NCBI GenBank assembly: GCA_047601665.1
Contig: JASGIT010000001.1
Location: forward strand, 2,480,001-2,544,000
Direction: 5' to 3'
Length of the DNA: 64,000 nt
Origin: JASGIT01 sp047601665
GTDB lineage: Bacteria; Pseudomonadota; Gammaproteobacteria; Burkholderiales; Burkholderiaceae_C
Both the position numbers and the translations under genes were made by a program. Under the pieces are notes generated by a model. That model saw only the letters and a program-made list of their open reading frames with translations, was not told the DNA's origin and searched no databases. This document shows positions 24,701-33,292 of the stretch, one piece after another; within the stretch, counting starts at the first letter, position 1; each line of letters opens with the position of its first letter.

Positions 24701-24803
24701 GGGGCTCATCGTGAGCCAACTGCTGACCTTGTTCACCACGCCCGTGATTTATCTGACGTTCGAGGGGTGGGCGCAGAAATGGCGGGAGCGCCGCCATGGT
24801 TAG
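21699..24803 (+). CDS. mdtB: RND efflux transporter MdtB-like subunit
   Basis: 1034 residues, the usual size of an HAE-1 RND pump with 12 transmembrane helices and two large periplasmic loops. It begins MNLSRIFILRPIATSLLMVA. The proton-relay helix has GFVVDDAIVMIENIAR (paired Asp). In E. coli MdtB and MdtC form a mixed trimer exporting bile salts, novobiocin and other drugs; substrate range here is unknown. It lies 12 bp before mdtC, its paralogue. Confidence 0.95.
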   Translation: MNLSRIFILRPIATSLLMVAVLIAGVLAYRLLPISALPEVDYPTIQVTTLYPGASPDVMTSNVTAPLERQFGQMPGLAQMSSTSSGGASVITLRFDLSMAMDVAEQQVQAAINAGGNLLPSDLPMPPLYSKVNPADAPILTLAITSPSLPVIRVNDLVENRLAPKLSQVSGVGLVAIAGGRRPAVRIQANPVALASLGLTLDDVRSAIAAANVKQAKGGFDGPARASTIDANDQLQSAAEYRNLIIAYQNGNPVRLSDVAATVDDAENTRLAAWAGTPEHGTKAGVILNIRRQPGANVIDTVDRIRALLPQLQATLPASLDVQVLTDRTVTIRASVKDMQAELMLAIALVVAVIFVFLRSASATLIPSFAVPLSLIGTFGVMYLAGFSINNLTLMALTISTGFVVDDAIVMIENIARYVEQGEPPLQAALKGAKQIGFTIISLTISLIAVLIPLLFMGDVVGRLFHEFAITMAVAILISAVVSLTLTPMLCARLLKHDAEDKHGRLYHATGRFFDRTIAQYGRALGWVLDHRGLTWVVFLGTLALTVVLYLVVPKGFFPEQDTGTLQATTEADQSISFAAMSERQQALAERILKDPAVQSVSSFIGVDGTNTTLNTGRLQIDLKPHGQRDAMPVVLRRLADETADMPGIRLYPQPVQDLTIEDRVARTQYQLLLSSPDMAQLQRSTADFLQRLHAAPQLADVASDLQSQGKQAFVQIDRAQASRLGVTVAAIDTALYNAFGQRLISTIFTQSNQYRVVIEVAPQFKVGPEALNSIYVEAGANAPVPLSSVAQVEERAMPLAVNHVGQLPAATISFNTAPGVSLGQAVKAIEAAHQASSDAGQMPLSVEMSFQGAALAFQASLTNTLLLILAAVVTMYIVLGVLYESTIHPVTILSTLPSAGVGALLALLVAGLDIDIIAIIGVILLIGIVKKNAIMMIDFALDAQREQGMAPHDAIYQACLLRFRPILMTTLAALLGALPMMIGSGVGSELRHPLGVTMVGGLIVSQLLTLFTTPVIYLTFEGWAQKWRERRHG

Positions 24804-24815
24804 AAAGGGGAAGAA

Positions 24816-27800
24816 ATGAGCCTTTCCACCCCCTTCATCCACCGCCCCATCGCCACGATGCTCCTGACCCTGGGCCTCGCCCTGGCCGGCGCGGTGGCGT
24901 ACTTCCTGCTCCCCGTGGCCCCGCTCCCCCAGGTGGACTACCCCACCATCTCGGTCACCGCCAGCCTGCCCGGCGCCAGCCCCGACACCATGGCCGCCAC
25001 CGTGGCCACGCCGCTGGAGCGTGCCCTGGGCGCCATCGCGGGCGTGAACGAAATCACATCGAATTCGACGCTGGGCAACACCCGCATCACCCTGCAGTTC
25101 GACCTGAACCGCACGGTGGACAGCGCCGCCCGCGACGTGCAGGCCGCCATCAACGCCGCCCGCACCCTGCTGCCCACGGGGATGCCCAGCAACCCCACCT
25201 ACCGCAAGGTGAACCCGGCGGACGCGCCCATCCTGATCCTGGCGCTCACGTCCGACTCGCTCACGCGCGGCCAGATGTACGACGCCGCCTCGACCGTGCT
25301 GGCGCAGAAGCTCTCGCAGGTGGAAGGCGTGGGCCAGGCCAGCGTCAACGGCGGCGCGCTGCCCGCCGTGCGCGTGGAACTGGACCCGGAGCGGCTGGCC
25401 TCCAACGGCATCTCGCTGGAGACGGTGCGCACCGCCATCACCAGCACCAACGCCAACCGCCCTCTGGGCGCGGTGGAGCGCGAAGACCACTACTGGCAGG
25501 TCGGCACCAACGACCAGGCGCGCGTGGCGGCGGACTATGCCCCGCTGGTGCTGGCCTGGAACAACGGCTACGCCGTGCGCCTGCAGGACGTGGCCGACGT
25601 GCAGGACTCGGTGCAGGACGTGCGCAACTACGGCGTGGCCAACGGCAAGCCCGCCATCCTGCTGCAGGTGTACAAGCAGCCGGGCGCGAACATCCTCGAA
25701 GCCGTGGAGCGCGTGCGCGCGCTGCTGCCCGCGCTGAAGGCGTCCATCCCCTCGGCCATCGACATCACCATCGTCTCCGACCGCACGCCCACGCTGCGCG
25801 CCTCGCTGGTCGAGGTGGAGCGCGCCCTGGCCTTGGCCGTGGCGCTGGTGGTGCTGGTGGTGTTTTTGTTCCTGCGCAACGGGCGCGCCACGCTCATTCC
25901 CAGCGTGGCCGTGCCGGTGTCGCTCGCGGGCACGTTCGGCGTGATGTACCTGGCGGGCTACACGCTCGACAACCTCTCGCTGATGGCGCTGACCATCGTC
26001 ACCGGCTTCGTGGTGGACGACGCCATCGTGGTGCTCGAAAACATCATGCGCCACATGGAGCGCGGCATGGGCGCGATGGAGGCCGCGCTCGCGGGGGCGA
26101 AGGAGATCGGCTTCACCGTCGTCTCGATGAGCATCTCGCTGATCGCCGTGTTCCTGCCCATCTGGTTCATGGGCGGCATCGTGGGGCGCTTCTTCCGCGA
26201 ATTCGCCATCGTCATGTCGGCGGCCATTCTCGTCTCCATGATCGTGTCGCTCACCACCACGCCCATGATGTGCGCGCACCTGCTCCAGCACCCGCTGCAG
26301 CCGGCGCGGCGCTCGCGGCTGGCGGCGTGGTCGGATGCGGTGGCCGCCCGCTGCCTGCGCGGCTACCGCCGCAGCCTGGCGTGGTGCCTGCGCCACCAGC
26401 CCGTGCTGCTGCTGGCGCTGGCCGCCGTGGTGGCGCTCAACGTGCACCTGTACGTGGCCATCGACAAGGGCTTCATGCCCGAGCAGGACACGGGCCGCGT
26501 GATGGGCTTCATCCGCGCCGACCAGGCCACCTCGTTCCAGGCGATGGAGCAGCGCCTCAAGCGCTTCCTGGCCGTGGTGCAGGCCGACCCGGCGGTGGAC
26601 TACGTCACCGGCTTCACCGGCGGCGGCCAGCGCAATTCGGCGGGCATGTTCATGTCGCTCAAGCGCGAAGTGGACGGCAAGAAGGTCTCGTCCGACGTGG
26701 TGATCGAGCGCCTGCGCAACCAGCTCAAGAACGAGCCCGGCGCGACGCTGTTCATGGTGCCCCAGCGCGACATCCGCATCGGCGGGCGGCAGAGCAATGC
26801 CTCCTACGACTACACGCTGCAGGCCGACGACATCGCCGACCTGCGCACCTGGGAGCCGCGCATCCGCCAGGTGATGTCGCAACTGCCCGAACTCGAAGAC
26901 GTGAACAGCGACGTGCAGGACTACGGCCTGCAGACCTCGCTGGTCATCGACCGCGACGCCGCCACGCGCCTGGGCCTGACCGTCGCGCAAATTGACTCCA
27001 CGCTCAACGACGCCTTTGGCCAGCGCCAGGTGGGCGTGATCTACAACCCGCTCAACCAGTACCGCGTGGTGATGGAGGCCGCGCCGCGCTTCCTGCAGGA
27101 CCCCGAGACGCTGCGCGGCTTCTTCTTCGTCAACGCCAGCGGCACGCGGGTGCCGCTCACGGCCTTCGCGCGCATCACGCAGACCAACACGCCGCTGGCC
27201 GTCAACCACCAGAGCGGCACGCCCGCCAGCACGGTGAGCTTCAACCTCGCGCCCGGCGTCTCGCTGTCGCAGGCGACGGACGCCATTCACAACGCGCTGG
27301 CCGAACTGGGCGTGCCCGTGTCCATCCGCGGCAGCTTCAGCGGCACGGCGGGCGCGTTCCAGCAGGCGCTGGCGGGGCAGCCGCTGCTCATCCTCGCGGC
27401 TATGGTCACCATCTACCTGGTGCTGGGCATCCTGTACGAAAGCCTGGTGCACCCGCTCACCATCCTGTCCACGCTGCCCTCGGCGGGCGTGGGCGCGCTG
27501 CTGGCGCTGATGCTGTTCAAGACGGAGTTCTCCATCATCGCGCTGATCGGCGTCATCCTGCTGATCGGCATCGTGAAGAAGAACGCCATCATGATGATCG
27601 ACTTCGCCCTGGTGCGGCAGCGCCACGGCAACGTCACCGCGCCGCAGGCCATCTACCGCGCGTGCAGCCTGCGGCTGCGGCCCATCCTCATGACCACGCT
27701 TGCCGCCATCTTCGGCGCGCTGCCCCTGGCCCTGGGCCGGGGTGACGGGGCCGAGCTGCGCCAGCCCCTGGGCATCGCCGTGGTGGGCGGGCTGCTGGTC

Positions 27801-27929
27801 AGCCAGGTGCTCACGCTCTACACCACGCCCGTGGTCTACGTGGTGCTGGACCGGCTGCGCAACCGCGCGCTGCGCCTGTTCCGCCGCCGCCAACCCGCCG
27901 CGCCGCTCGCGGTGGAAGGAAGCTCCTGA
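24816..27929 (+). CDS. mdtC: RND efflux transporter MdtC-like subunit
   Basis: 1037 residues, paralogous to the preceding pump (same helices and the GFVVDDAIVVLENIMRH relay segment). It begins MSLSTPFIHRPIATMLLTLG. The presence of two distinct RND subunits in tandem behind one adaptor is the hallmark of the MdtABC type. The stop overlaps the start of the outer-membrane factor gene (TGATG), so the four proteins are probably made in coupled amounts. Confidence 0.95.
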   Translation: MSLSTPFIHRPIATMLLTLGLALAGAVAYFLLPVAPLPQVDYPTISVTASLPGASPDTMAATVATPLERALGAIAGVNEITSNSTLGNTRITLQFDLNRTVDSAARDVQAAINAARTLLPTGMPSNPTYRKVNPADAPILILALTSDSLTRGQMYDAASTVLAQKLSQVEGVGQASVNGGALPAVRVELDPERLASNGISLETVRTAITSTNANRPLGAVEREDHYWQVGTNDQARVAADYAPLVLAWNNGYAVRLQDVADVQDSVQDVRNYGVANGKPAILLQVYKQPGANILEAVERVRALLPALKASIPSAIDITIVSDRTPTLRASLVEVERALALAVALVVLVVFLFLRNGRATLIPSVAVPVSLAGTFGVMYLAGYTLDNLSLMALTIVTGFVVDDAIVVLENIMRHMERGMGAMEAALAGAKEIGFTVVSMSISLIAVFLPIWFMGGIVGRFFREFAIVMSAAILVSMIVSLTTTPMMCAHLLQHPLQPARRSRLAAWSDAVAARCLRGYRRSLAWCLRHQPVLLLALAAVVALNVHLYVAIDKGFMPEQDTGRVMGFIRADQATSFQAMEQRLKRFLAVVQADPAVDYVTGFTGGGQRNSAGMFMSLKREVDGKKVSSDVVIERLRNQLKNEPGATLFMVPQRDIRIGGRQSNASYDYTLQADDIADLRTWEPRIRQVMSQLPELEDVNSDVQDYGLQTSLVIDRDAATRLGLTVAQIDSTLNDAFGQRQVGVIYNPLNQYRVVMEAAPRFLQDPETLRGFFFVNASGTRVPLTAFARITQTNTPLAVNHQSGTPASTVSFNLAPGVSLSQATDAIHNALAELGVPVSIRGSFSGTAGAFQQALAGQPLLILAAMVTIYLVLGILYESLVHPLTILSTLPSAGVGALLALMLFKTEFSIIALIGVILLIGIVKKNAIMMIDFALVRQRHGNVTAPQAIYRACSLRLRPILMTTLAAIFGALPLALGRGDGAELRQPLGIAVVGGLLVSQVLTLYTTPVVYVVLDRLRNRALRLFRRRQPAAPLAVEGSS

Positions 27930-29392
27930 TGAAACCCCTGTTCCTGCTCGCCCCCACGGCCGCGGTGTGTGCCGCCTTGCTGGCCGCCTGCTCCACGCAG
28001 CCCGCCTACCAGCGCCCCGCGCTGGACGTGCCCGCCGCCTACAAGGAAGGCGTGGAGGGCAGCGGCGTCTGGCAGACCGCCCAGCCCGCCGACGCCGTGC
28101 CCGACGACTGGTGGACGCTGTTCAACGACGCCACGCTGAACGCCCTGCAGCAGCAGGCCGCGGCCAGCAACCAGAACATCGCCCAGAGCGTGGCCAACCT
28201 GCGCTCCGCCATGGCCTCGGTGCAGTCCAGCCGCGCCGCGCTCTGGCCCACGCTGGGGCTGAACGCGGGCGCCACCCGCTCGCGCAGCAACAGCGCGGTC
28301 ACGGCCAACGGCACCGTCAACACCAGCAGCTACGAGACCAGCACCTTCACCACCGGCCTGTCCGCCAGCTGGGAGCCCGACCTGTGGGGCAAGCTGTCCG
28401 GCGCGGTGGATTCCGCCCGGCTCGCCGCCCAGGCCAGCGCCGACGACCTGGCCGCGCTGCGCCTGTCGGTGCAGTCCACGGTGGCGCAGACCTACTTCTC
28501 GCTGCGGGCGGGCGACGTGCAGACCCGCCTGCTGCGCGAGACCCTGGCGGCCTACCAGCGCAGCTGGGACATGACGCGCAACCGCTATGCCGCGGGCGTG
28601 GCCTCGTCCGCCGACGTGGCGCAGGCCGAGTCGCAGTACAAGAGCGCGCAGTCCCAGCTGATCGAGGCCGAAACCAGCCGCGCCCAGCTGGAGCACGCGC
28701 TCGCCGCCCTGGTGGGCCAGCCGCCCGCCGCCTTCACGCTGCCGCCGCTGGCGGAGTCCGCCGACCTGCCCGCGCCGCCGCCCGTGCCCGCGCAGCTGCC
28801 CTCGCGCCTGCTGGAGCGCCGCCCCGACATCGCCGCCGCCGAGCGCCGCGTGGCCGCCGCCAATGCGCAGGTGGGCGTGGCGAAGGCGGCGTACTTCCCC
28901 GACCTCACGCTGTCGGCCTCGGCGGGCTACCGCAGCACGGCGCTGTCCAACCTGTTCAAGGCGCCTTACCTGGTCTGGTCGGTGGGCCCGGCGCTGGCGG
29001 CCTCGCTGTTCGACGGCGGGGCGCGCTCGGCGGCCGTCGAGTCGGCCCGCGCCGCGCAGGACCAGGCCACCGCCACCTACCGCCAGACGGTCATCACCGC
29101 GCTGCAGGAGGTGGAGGACAACCTCGTCGCCGGCGCCGCGCTGGAGCGCGAGCAGGCCGTGCAGCAGGAGGCCGTGGCGGCGGCGCAGCGCGCGCTGGAG
29201 GTCACGCTCAACCAGTACCGCGCGGGCACCGTGGCCTACCTGAACGTGCTCAGCGCCCAGGCCACGGCGCTGTCGGCGCAAAGCAGCCTCATCAGCGTGC
29301 GCAACCGCCGTCTGGCCGCCACGGCCACGCTGCTCAAGAACGTGGCGGGGCGGTGGGAGGCCTGGGATGCTCCGCATGAATCGGCGCGGTAA
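27929..29392 (+). CDS. Outer-membrane efflux lipoprotein (NodT/OprM family)
   Basis: 487 residues. The N-terminus MKPLFLLAPTAAVCAALLAAC has a lipobox (LAAC), followed by two TolC-like repeats, each with long helices (for example LLRETLAAYQRSWDMTRNRY and LNQYRAGTVAYLNVLSAQA). It is the exit duct of the MdtABC-type pump. It overlaps mdtC by one base. The final codons (from about 29364) lie in one arm of the 164-bp palindrome, so the C-terminal residues DAPHESAR are probably encoded by that element. Confidence 0.93.
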   Translation: MKPLFLLAPTAAVCAALLAACSTQPAYQRPALDVPAAYKEGVEGSGVWQTAQPADAVPDDWWTLFNDATLNALQQQAAASNQNIAQSVANLRSAMASVQSSRAALWPTLGLNAGATRSRSNSAVTANGTVNTSSYETSTFTTGLSASWEPDLWGKLSGAVDSARLAAQASADDLAALRLSVQSTVAQTYFSLRAGDVQTRLLRETLAAYQRSWDMTRNRYAAGVASSADVAQAESQYKSAQSQLIEAETSRAQLEHALAALVGQPPAAFTLPPLAESADLPAPPPVPAQLPSRLLERRPDIAAAERRVAAANAQVGVAKAAYFPDLTLSASAGYRSTALSNLFKAPYLVWSVGPALAASLFDGGARSAAVESARAAQDQATATYRQTVITALQEVEDNLVAGAALEREQAVQQEAVAAAQRALEVTLNQYRAGTVAYLNVLSAQATALSAQSSLISVRNRRLAATATLLKNVAGRWEAWDAPHESAR

Positions 29393-29527
29393 GCGTGCGC
29401 TGCGGATCGGGATGGACTGCAAGGCGTAAAGCGCAGCAATAGCCGTAGCTATTGCGAGCATTTACAACGCCGCAGACCGCCCGAGTCCGCAGATGCACGC
29501 GGCGCGGCGATTCATGCAGAGCATCCC
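29364..29527. repeat. 164-bp imperfect palindrome between convergent genes
   Basis: GGGATGCTCCGCATGAATCG at the left end matches the complement of the right end with one mismatch. The centre GCAATAGC-CGTA-GCTATTGC is perfect. The arms are about 80 bp with several mismatches and compensating indels in between. It starts inside the outer-membrane factor gene and ends at the stop of the diguanylate cyclase. It could act as a bidirectional terminator or be a dispersed element. Confidence 0.8.
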
Positions 29528-31029
29528 TAACCCCAGCTGAAGCGGTTCTTGCCCGCGTTCTTCGCGGCGTACATGGCCGTGTCGGCATGGGCCACCAGGG
29601 TGGTCATGTCGTGGCCGTGGTCGGGGAACAGCGCCGCGCCCACGCTGGCGGAGATGTGCGCCGTGACCCCGTCTTCCAGCGTGAAGGGCTGCGCCAGCGC
29701 CGCCAGCACCTTGGCGGCCACCTGTTCGCAGTCCCGCGGCTGCGCCACCTCGGCCAGCACGATGCCGAACTCGTCGCCGCCGAAGCGCGACACCGTGTCC
29801 TCGCCGCGCACGCTGGCCTGCAGGCGCTGGGCCACCTGGCGCAGCAGCAGGTCGCCCGTGGCGTGGCCGTGCCGGTCGTTCACGGGCTTGAACCCGTCCA
29901 GGTCCAGGTAGAGCACGGCGGCGTGCCGCCCGTGCCGCCGCGCGGAGTCGAGCACCTGGTCGAACCGGTTCTGGAACAGCACGCGGTTGGGCAGGCCGGT
30001 CAGCGCGTCGTGCCGCGCGTCGTGCGCCAGGCGCGCCTCGCTGGCCTGCAGGGCGCGGGCCACGCGGCGCTGGTCCGCCAGCACCCAGAGCAGCAGCGCG
30101 GCAAAGGCCAGCAGGACGGCGGTGGCGCAGCCCGCCACGGTGCGGTAGCGGGCGTGCCGCTGCTGCAGCGGGCCCATGGTGTCGGCCAGGGGGGCGCCCA
30201 CGGTCACCATCAGCGGGTAGCCTTGCAGGGTGCGGTAGCTGATGATGCGCGCCGTGCCGCCGTCGGTGCCGCCGTCGTCCACGAAGCTGCCGTGCGCGGC
30301 CTGGCGCTGGCGCTGGAACCAGGGCAGGGCGCGCGCGTCGTCCAGGCTGGAGATGTCGCCCGCGTTGCGCGCGCGCACCACGCCGTCCAGCCCGGTCAGC
30401 TCCAGCAGCACCGCGTTGCCCAGGCCGTTGCGCTGGTTCGCGCCCGCCAGGCGCGCCGGGTCCATCGCCATGACGACCACGCCGCCAAAGCCGCCGTCCG
30501 CGCGCGTGATGCGCAGCGACATGGGAATGCGCCGCAGGCCCGAAACGCGGCCCAGCACGGGCGGGTTCACGAACAGGCGGTCGTCGCGGGCTTCGCGCTG
30601 GGCGAGGAAGAACGGGCGGTCGGCGTAGTTGGTGGTGCCGATGCGGGGCGACGTGCTGCTGCTGGCGGCGACGCCGCCCGCCGCGTTGACCACGTTGATG
30701 ACGGTGAACCGCTCCTCGCGGATCACGCCCCGCTCCACCCACCGGCGCAGGGGAATGTCCGGGCCGTCGCGCAGGTATTCCTCGCGCACGAAGGCGGCCA
30801 CCTGCTCTGCGGCCTTCAGGGTCTGGAACACCTGCTCTTCATAGGCGATGGCGAGGTTGGCGTTGGAGCGCAGCGCCGCCGTCACGGCCTGTTCGCGCTC
30901 GAACGCGATGCGCTGCAGCGCGAACAGCCAGAGGGCGCCGACGATGAGGGCGCTCGCCAGCACGATGGACAGGCTCAGCTTCCTGTCCGCGAGGCTCCAC
31001 CGGAACGGGGTGGGCGGGGGCTGCGTCAT
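29527..31029 (-). CDS. Membrane diguanylate cyclase with periplasmic sensor domain
   Basis: 500 residues. An N-terminal transmembrane helix (SIVLASALIVGALWLFALQ) is followed by a periplasmic dCACHE-like region (residues about 45-290), a second helix, and a GGDEF domain with intact SRFGGDEFGIV. RGED lies five residues before GGDEF and fits the inhibitory I-site (RxxD). It is predicted to make cyclic di-GMP from GTP in response to a small extracellular ligand. The start at 31029 (MTQPPPTPFRWSL) is chosen over the much longer frame because the upstream part lacks domain character and overlaps the next gene. Confidence 0.9.
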   Translation of the reverse strand: MTQPPPTPFRWSLADRKLSLSIVLASALIVGALWLFALQRIAFEREQAVTAALRSNANLAIAYEEQVFQTLKAAEQVAAFVREEYLRDGPDIPLRRWVERGVIREERFTVINVVNAAGGVAASSSTSPRIGTTNYADRPFFLAQREARDDRLFVNPPVLGRVSGLRRIPMSLRITRADGGFGGVVVMAMDPARLAGANQRNGLGNAVLLELTGLDGVVRARNAGDISSLDDARALPWFQRQRQAAHGSFVDDGGTDGGTARIISYRTLQGYPLMVTVGAPLADTMGPLQQRHARYRTVAGCATAVLLAFAALLLWVLADQRRVARALQASEARLAHDARHDALTGLPNRVLFQNRFDQVLDSARRHGRHAAVLYLDLDGFKPVNDRHGHATGDLLLRQVAQRLQASVRGEDTVSRFGGDEFGIVLAEVAQPRDCEQVAAKVLAALAQPFTLEDGVTAHISASVGAALFPDHGHDMTTLVAHADTAMYAAKNAGKNRFSWG

Positions 31030-31079
31030 GGCTCTGAAAACGGGGGAGGGGCGGGCTGGCGCAAATGTAACATTCGCGT

Positions 31080-31379
31080 TCACAGGCCAAAGGCCGCGCG
31101 CAGCGCCTCGCCGAACGCGGGCGAGCCGCTGATCGACAGGGCCAGGGTGACGCGCCCGTCGGCCTCGGCGCGGGTGTGCAGGTCGCAGTCCCACGCGCCG
31201 CCTTCCTCGCAGGGGCCTTGGCCGCCGGGGAACGTGCGCCGCGCCCAGTCCAGCAGTTGCGCCGCCTCGGCCTGCACGGCGGGCAGGCGATCGGGCGGCA
31301 CGCAGGCCAGCGCGTCCCAGGTGCCGACGCCTTCGGCATCTTCGCTGTAGTCGAAGTCGAGGTAGTCCAGTGTGTGCAT
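31080..31379 (-). CDS. Small conserved-looking protein of unknown function
   Basis: 99 residues, acidic, soluble, beginning MHTLDYLDFDYSEDAEGVG and ending with LALSISGSPAFGEALRAAF. No family is recognised. It has coding character (third-position GC, no competing frame), lies between the response regulator gene and the diguanylate cyclase on the same strand, and is nine bases from the response-regulator stop. Confidence 0.65.
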   Translation of the reverse strand: MHTLDYLDFDYSEDAEGVGTWDALACVPPDRLPAVQAEAAQLLDWARRTFPGGQGPCEEGGAWDCDLHTRAEADGRVTLALSISGSPAFGEALRAAFGL

Positions 31380-31388
31380 CCGGCCAAT

Positions 31389-32183
31389 TTACATGGCCTT
31401 GAAGCGGTGCGCGTACACGCGGCTGACGGCGATGCGCTCGGGCCGCTCGCGCAGCTGCAGCGCCAGGCGGCCCGCCTCGTCGCGCGTGGCGGTGGCGATG
31501 CTGGCGGCGCGCACCACGGTGCCGCGGTGCACCTGCCAGAACTGCGCCGGGTCCAGCTGGGCCAGCAGTTCCTTGAGCGGGGTGCGGATCAGGTATTCCT
31601 GCGTGGCGGTGAGCACGCGCAGGTATTTGTCGGCGGCTTCCACGTAGACCACGTCGGCCACGGGCACGAGGTGGATCTGCGCGCCCTGGCTGGCCTGGAT
31701 GACTTCGAGCCGGGGCGCGGCGGAGGGCGGCGCGGCCAGCAGCGCGCGCAACTGGGCGAGGGTGGCGTCGAATGCTCCGGTTTCAGTAGCTGCTTGCGCT
31801 TGGCTGGCAAGGGCTGTACGCAGTTTTTGCACGGTTTTCTGCAGGCGCGCGGCCTGCACGGGCTTGAGCAGGTAGTCCACCGCCTGCGCCTCGAAGGCCT
31901 GCACCGCGTACTGGTCGTAGGCGGTGACGAAGACCAGGGCGGGGAAGGGCGCGCCCTCGGGCCAGGCATCGGCCAGTTCTTCCGCCGCCTCCAGCCCGCT
32001 CTGCCCGGGCATACGGATGTCGAAGAACAGCACGTCGGGCTTCAGGGCCAGCGCCTGCCGCACGGCGCTCAGGCCGTCGCCCACGGTGGCGGCGATGGCG
32101 AGCTCGGGCCAGGCCTGCGCGAGTCCGTGCGCGAGCGCGGCGGCGAGCAGGGGTTCGTCTTCGGCGATCAGGGCGGTGGGCAT
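31389..32183 (-). CDS. LytR/AlgR-family response regulator
   Basis: 264 residues. The N-terminal receiver has the phospho-acceptor in FFDIRMPGQSGLEAA and TAYDQYAVQAFEAQAVDYLLKP, followed by a linker and a C-terminal LytTR DNA-binding domain (YVEAADKYLRVLT, HRGTVVR). It is the partner of the kinase encoded immediately upstream (32190-33236), six bases apart. The linker at about residues 118-135 is encoded by a copy of the dispersed palindromic repeat. Target genes are unknown. Confidence 0.93.
   Translation of the reverse strand: MPTALIAEDEPLLAAALAHGLAQAWPELAIAATVGDGLSAVRQALALKPDVLFFDIRMPGQSGLEAAEELADAWPEGAPFPALVFVTAYDQYAVQAFEAQAVDYLLKPVQAARLQKTVQKLRTALASQAQAATETGAFDATLAQLRALLAAPPSAAPRLEVIQASQGAQIHLVPVADVVYVEAADKYLRVLTATQEYLIRTPLKELLAQLDPAQFWQVHRGTVVRAASIATATRDEAGRLALQLRERPERIAVSRVYAHRFKAM
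31779..31830 (+). repeat. Dispersed palindromic repeat, in-frame copy inside the response regulator gene
   Basis: TTTCAGTAGCTGCTTGCGC, spacer, AAGGGCTGTACGCAGTTTTT. It is a degenerate copy that keeps the order and terminal T-rich end and is translated as an Ala/Gln-rich linker between receiver and LytTR domains. Confidence 0.55.
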
Positions 32184-32189
32184 GGCCGT

Positions 32190-33236
32190 TTATAAGGGAA
32201 ATCGCACGACAGCCCTTGTCCCACCAGCGCTGCCAGCTATCAAATCCAGAGTGCCGTGGGCGCCGTGCAGGGTGCGCAGGCGCTCGCGCACCTGCTGCAG
32301 GCCAAAGCCGTGGTTCGGCGCGTGCGGCAGGCCCGCGCCGGTGTCGGCCACTTCCAGCACCAGCAGGCGGCCCTCGCGGCGCGCGCTGACGTGGATCGCG
32401 CCGCCCTCCACCTGGGGCTCCAGGCCGTGGCGGATGGCGTTTTCCACCAGCGGCTGCAGCAGCAGCGGCGGCACGGGCGCATCGCGCAGGTCGCCGGGCA
32501 GGTCGAGCGTGTAGCGCAGCCGCGCGCCCATGCGCATGGCCATCAGTTCCAGGTAGTCGGCGATGCGGTCGAACTCGCGCGCGAGCGGGTGCGCGGTGCT
32601 GCGCGACGCGCCGAGCGTGGCGCGCAGGAAGTCCACCATGCGGTCCAGCATGGCCTCGGCGCGCGGCGGGTCCACGGCGATCAGCGCGCGCAGCGTGGCC
32701 AGGGTGTTGAACAGCATGTGCGGTTCGAGCTGGCTTTGCAGCAGCATCAGGCGCGCTTCCGTGGTGTCGCGCTCGGCGGCGGCGCGGCTGGCCTCCAGTT
32801 CGGCGGCGCGGCCCCGCATGTGGAAGTAGAAGCTGGCGACGGCGCCCGCCGCGATGGTGATGACGAGGCCGATCTGGTTGTCGCGCACGGAGCGGTAGCT
32901 CCCTTCGCCCATCAGCCAGGCTCCCAGCGGATCGCCCACCAGAAAGCCCGCGCCGATGCCGGCGGCGGTCAGCACGAGGCCGCGCCAGCCCTTGGGCCAG
33001 CCGTGGCCGCCTTCGCTGTTGGGGTGGCAGTGCCGGGCCGGGACGAGCAGGCGCCCGAACTCGATCACGCCCCAGGTCGTGAGCCCGATGGCCAGCGCGT
33101 GGACCAGCTGCGCCCAGTAGCCGTGCTGGGGCCAGATGCTGGTGGTCAGCACCGCGACCACGCAGCAGAAGGCCGCCACCTGCAGCAGGTGGCGGGCCGG
33201 GCCGAGCCAGTGGATGCGGGAGGCGGTTTGCTGCAT
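32190..33236 (-). CDS. LytS-type membrane sensor histidine kinase
   Basis: 348 residues from MQQTASRIHWLGPARHLL. Four hydrophobic N-terminal segments are followed by the His_kinase segment LLQSQLEPHMLFNTLATLRA (phospho-acceptor His) and an HATPase domain with LLQPLVENAIRHGL and DTGAGLPHAPNHGFGLQQV. It signals to the LytTR regulator directly downstream. The start at 33236 is preferred; the extension to 33266 would be translated from a repeat copy. The last 17 or so residues are encoded by another, inverted repeat copy (32197-32247). Confidence 0.9.
   Translation of the reverse strand: MQQTASRIHWLGPARHLLQVAAFCCVVAVLTTSIWPQHGYWAQLVHALAIGLTTWGVIEFGRLLVPARHCHPNSEGGHGWPKGWRGLVLTAAGIGAGFLVGDPLGAWLMGEGSYRSVRDNQIGLVITIAAGAVASFYFHMRGRAAELEASRAAAERDTTEARLMLLQSQLEPHMLFNTLATLRALIAVDPPRAEAMLDRMVDFLRATLGASRSTAHPLAREFDRIADYLELMAMRMGARLRYTLDLPGDLRDAPVPPLLLQPLVENAIRHGLEPQVEGGAIHVSARREGRLLVLEVADTGAGLPHAPNHGFGLQQVRERLRTLHGAHGTLDLIAGSAGGTRAVVRFPL
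32197..32247 (-). repeat. Dispersed palindromic repeat, copy at the 3' end of the kinase gene
   Basis: On the minus strand: TTTGATAGCTGGCAGCGCTG, spacer, AGGGCTGTCGTGCGATTT. It is in frame with the kinase C-terminus and ends just before the stop. Confidence 0.65.
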
Positions 33237-33292
33237 AAAAGATAGCTGCTTGCGCTTGTCCATCATGTGTTGGAGGCTGATTTAAGCATGAA
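33235..33292 (+). repeat. Dispersed palindromic repeat, copy at kinase start
   Basis: AAAGATAGCTGCTTGCGCTTG ... TGTTGGAGGCTGATTTAAG. It fills the gap between the kinase start and the hydrolase, and its TTTAAG end supplies the hydrolase stop codon (33282-33284). Confidence 0.65.

Noticed and set aside
21306..27893. Minus-strand open frame of 2195 codons across the mdtABC genes
   Set aside because: It is antisense to three clearly recognised efflux genes; the His/Arg/Gly-rich product is what GC-biased codons give on the opposite strand.
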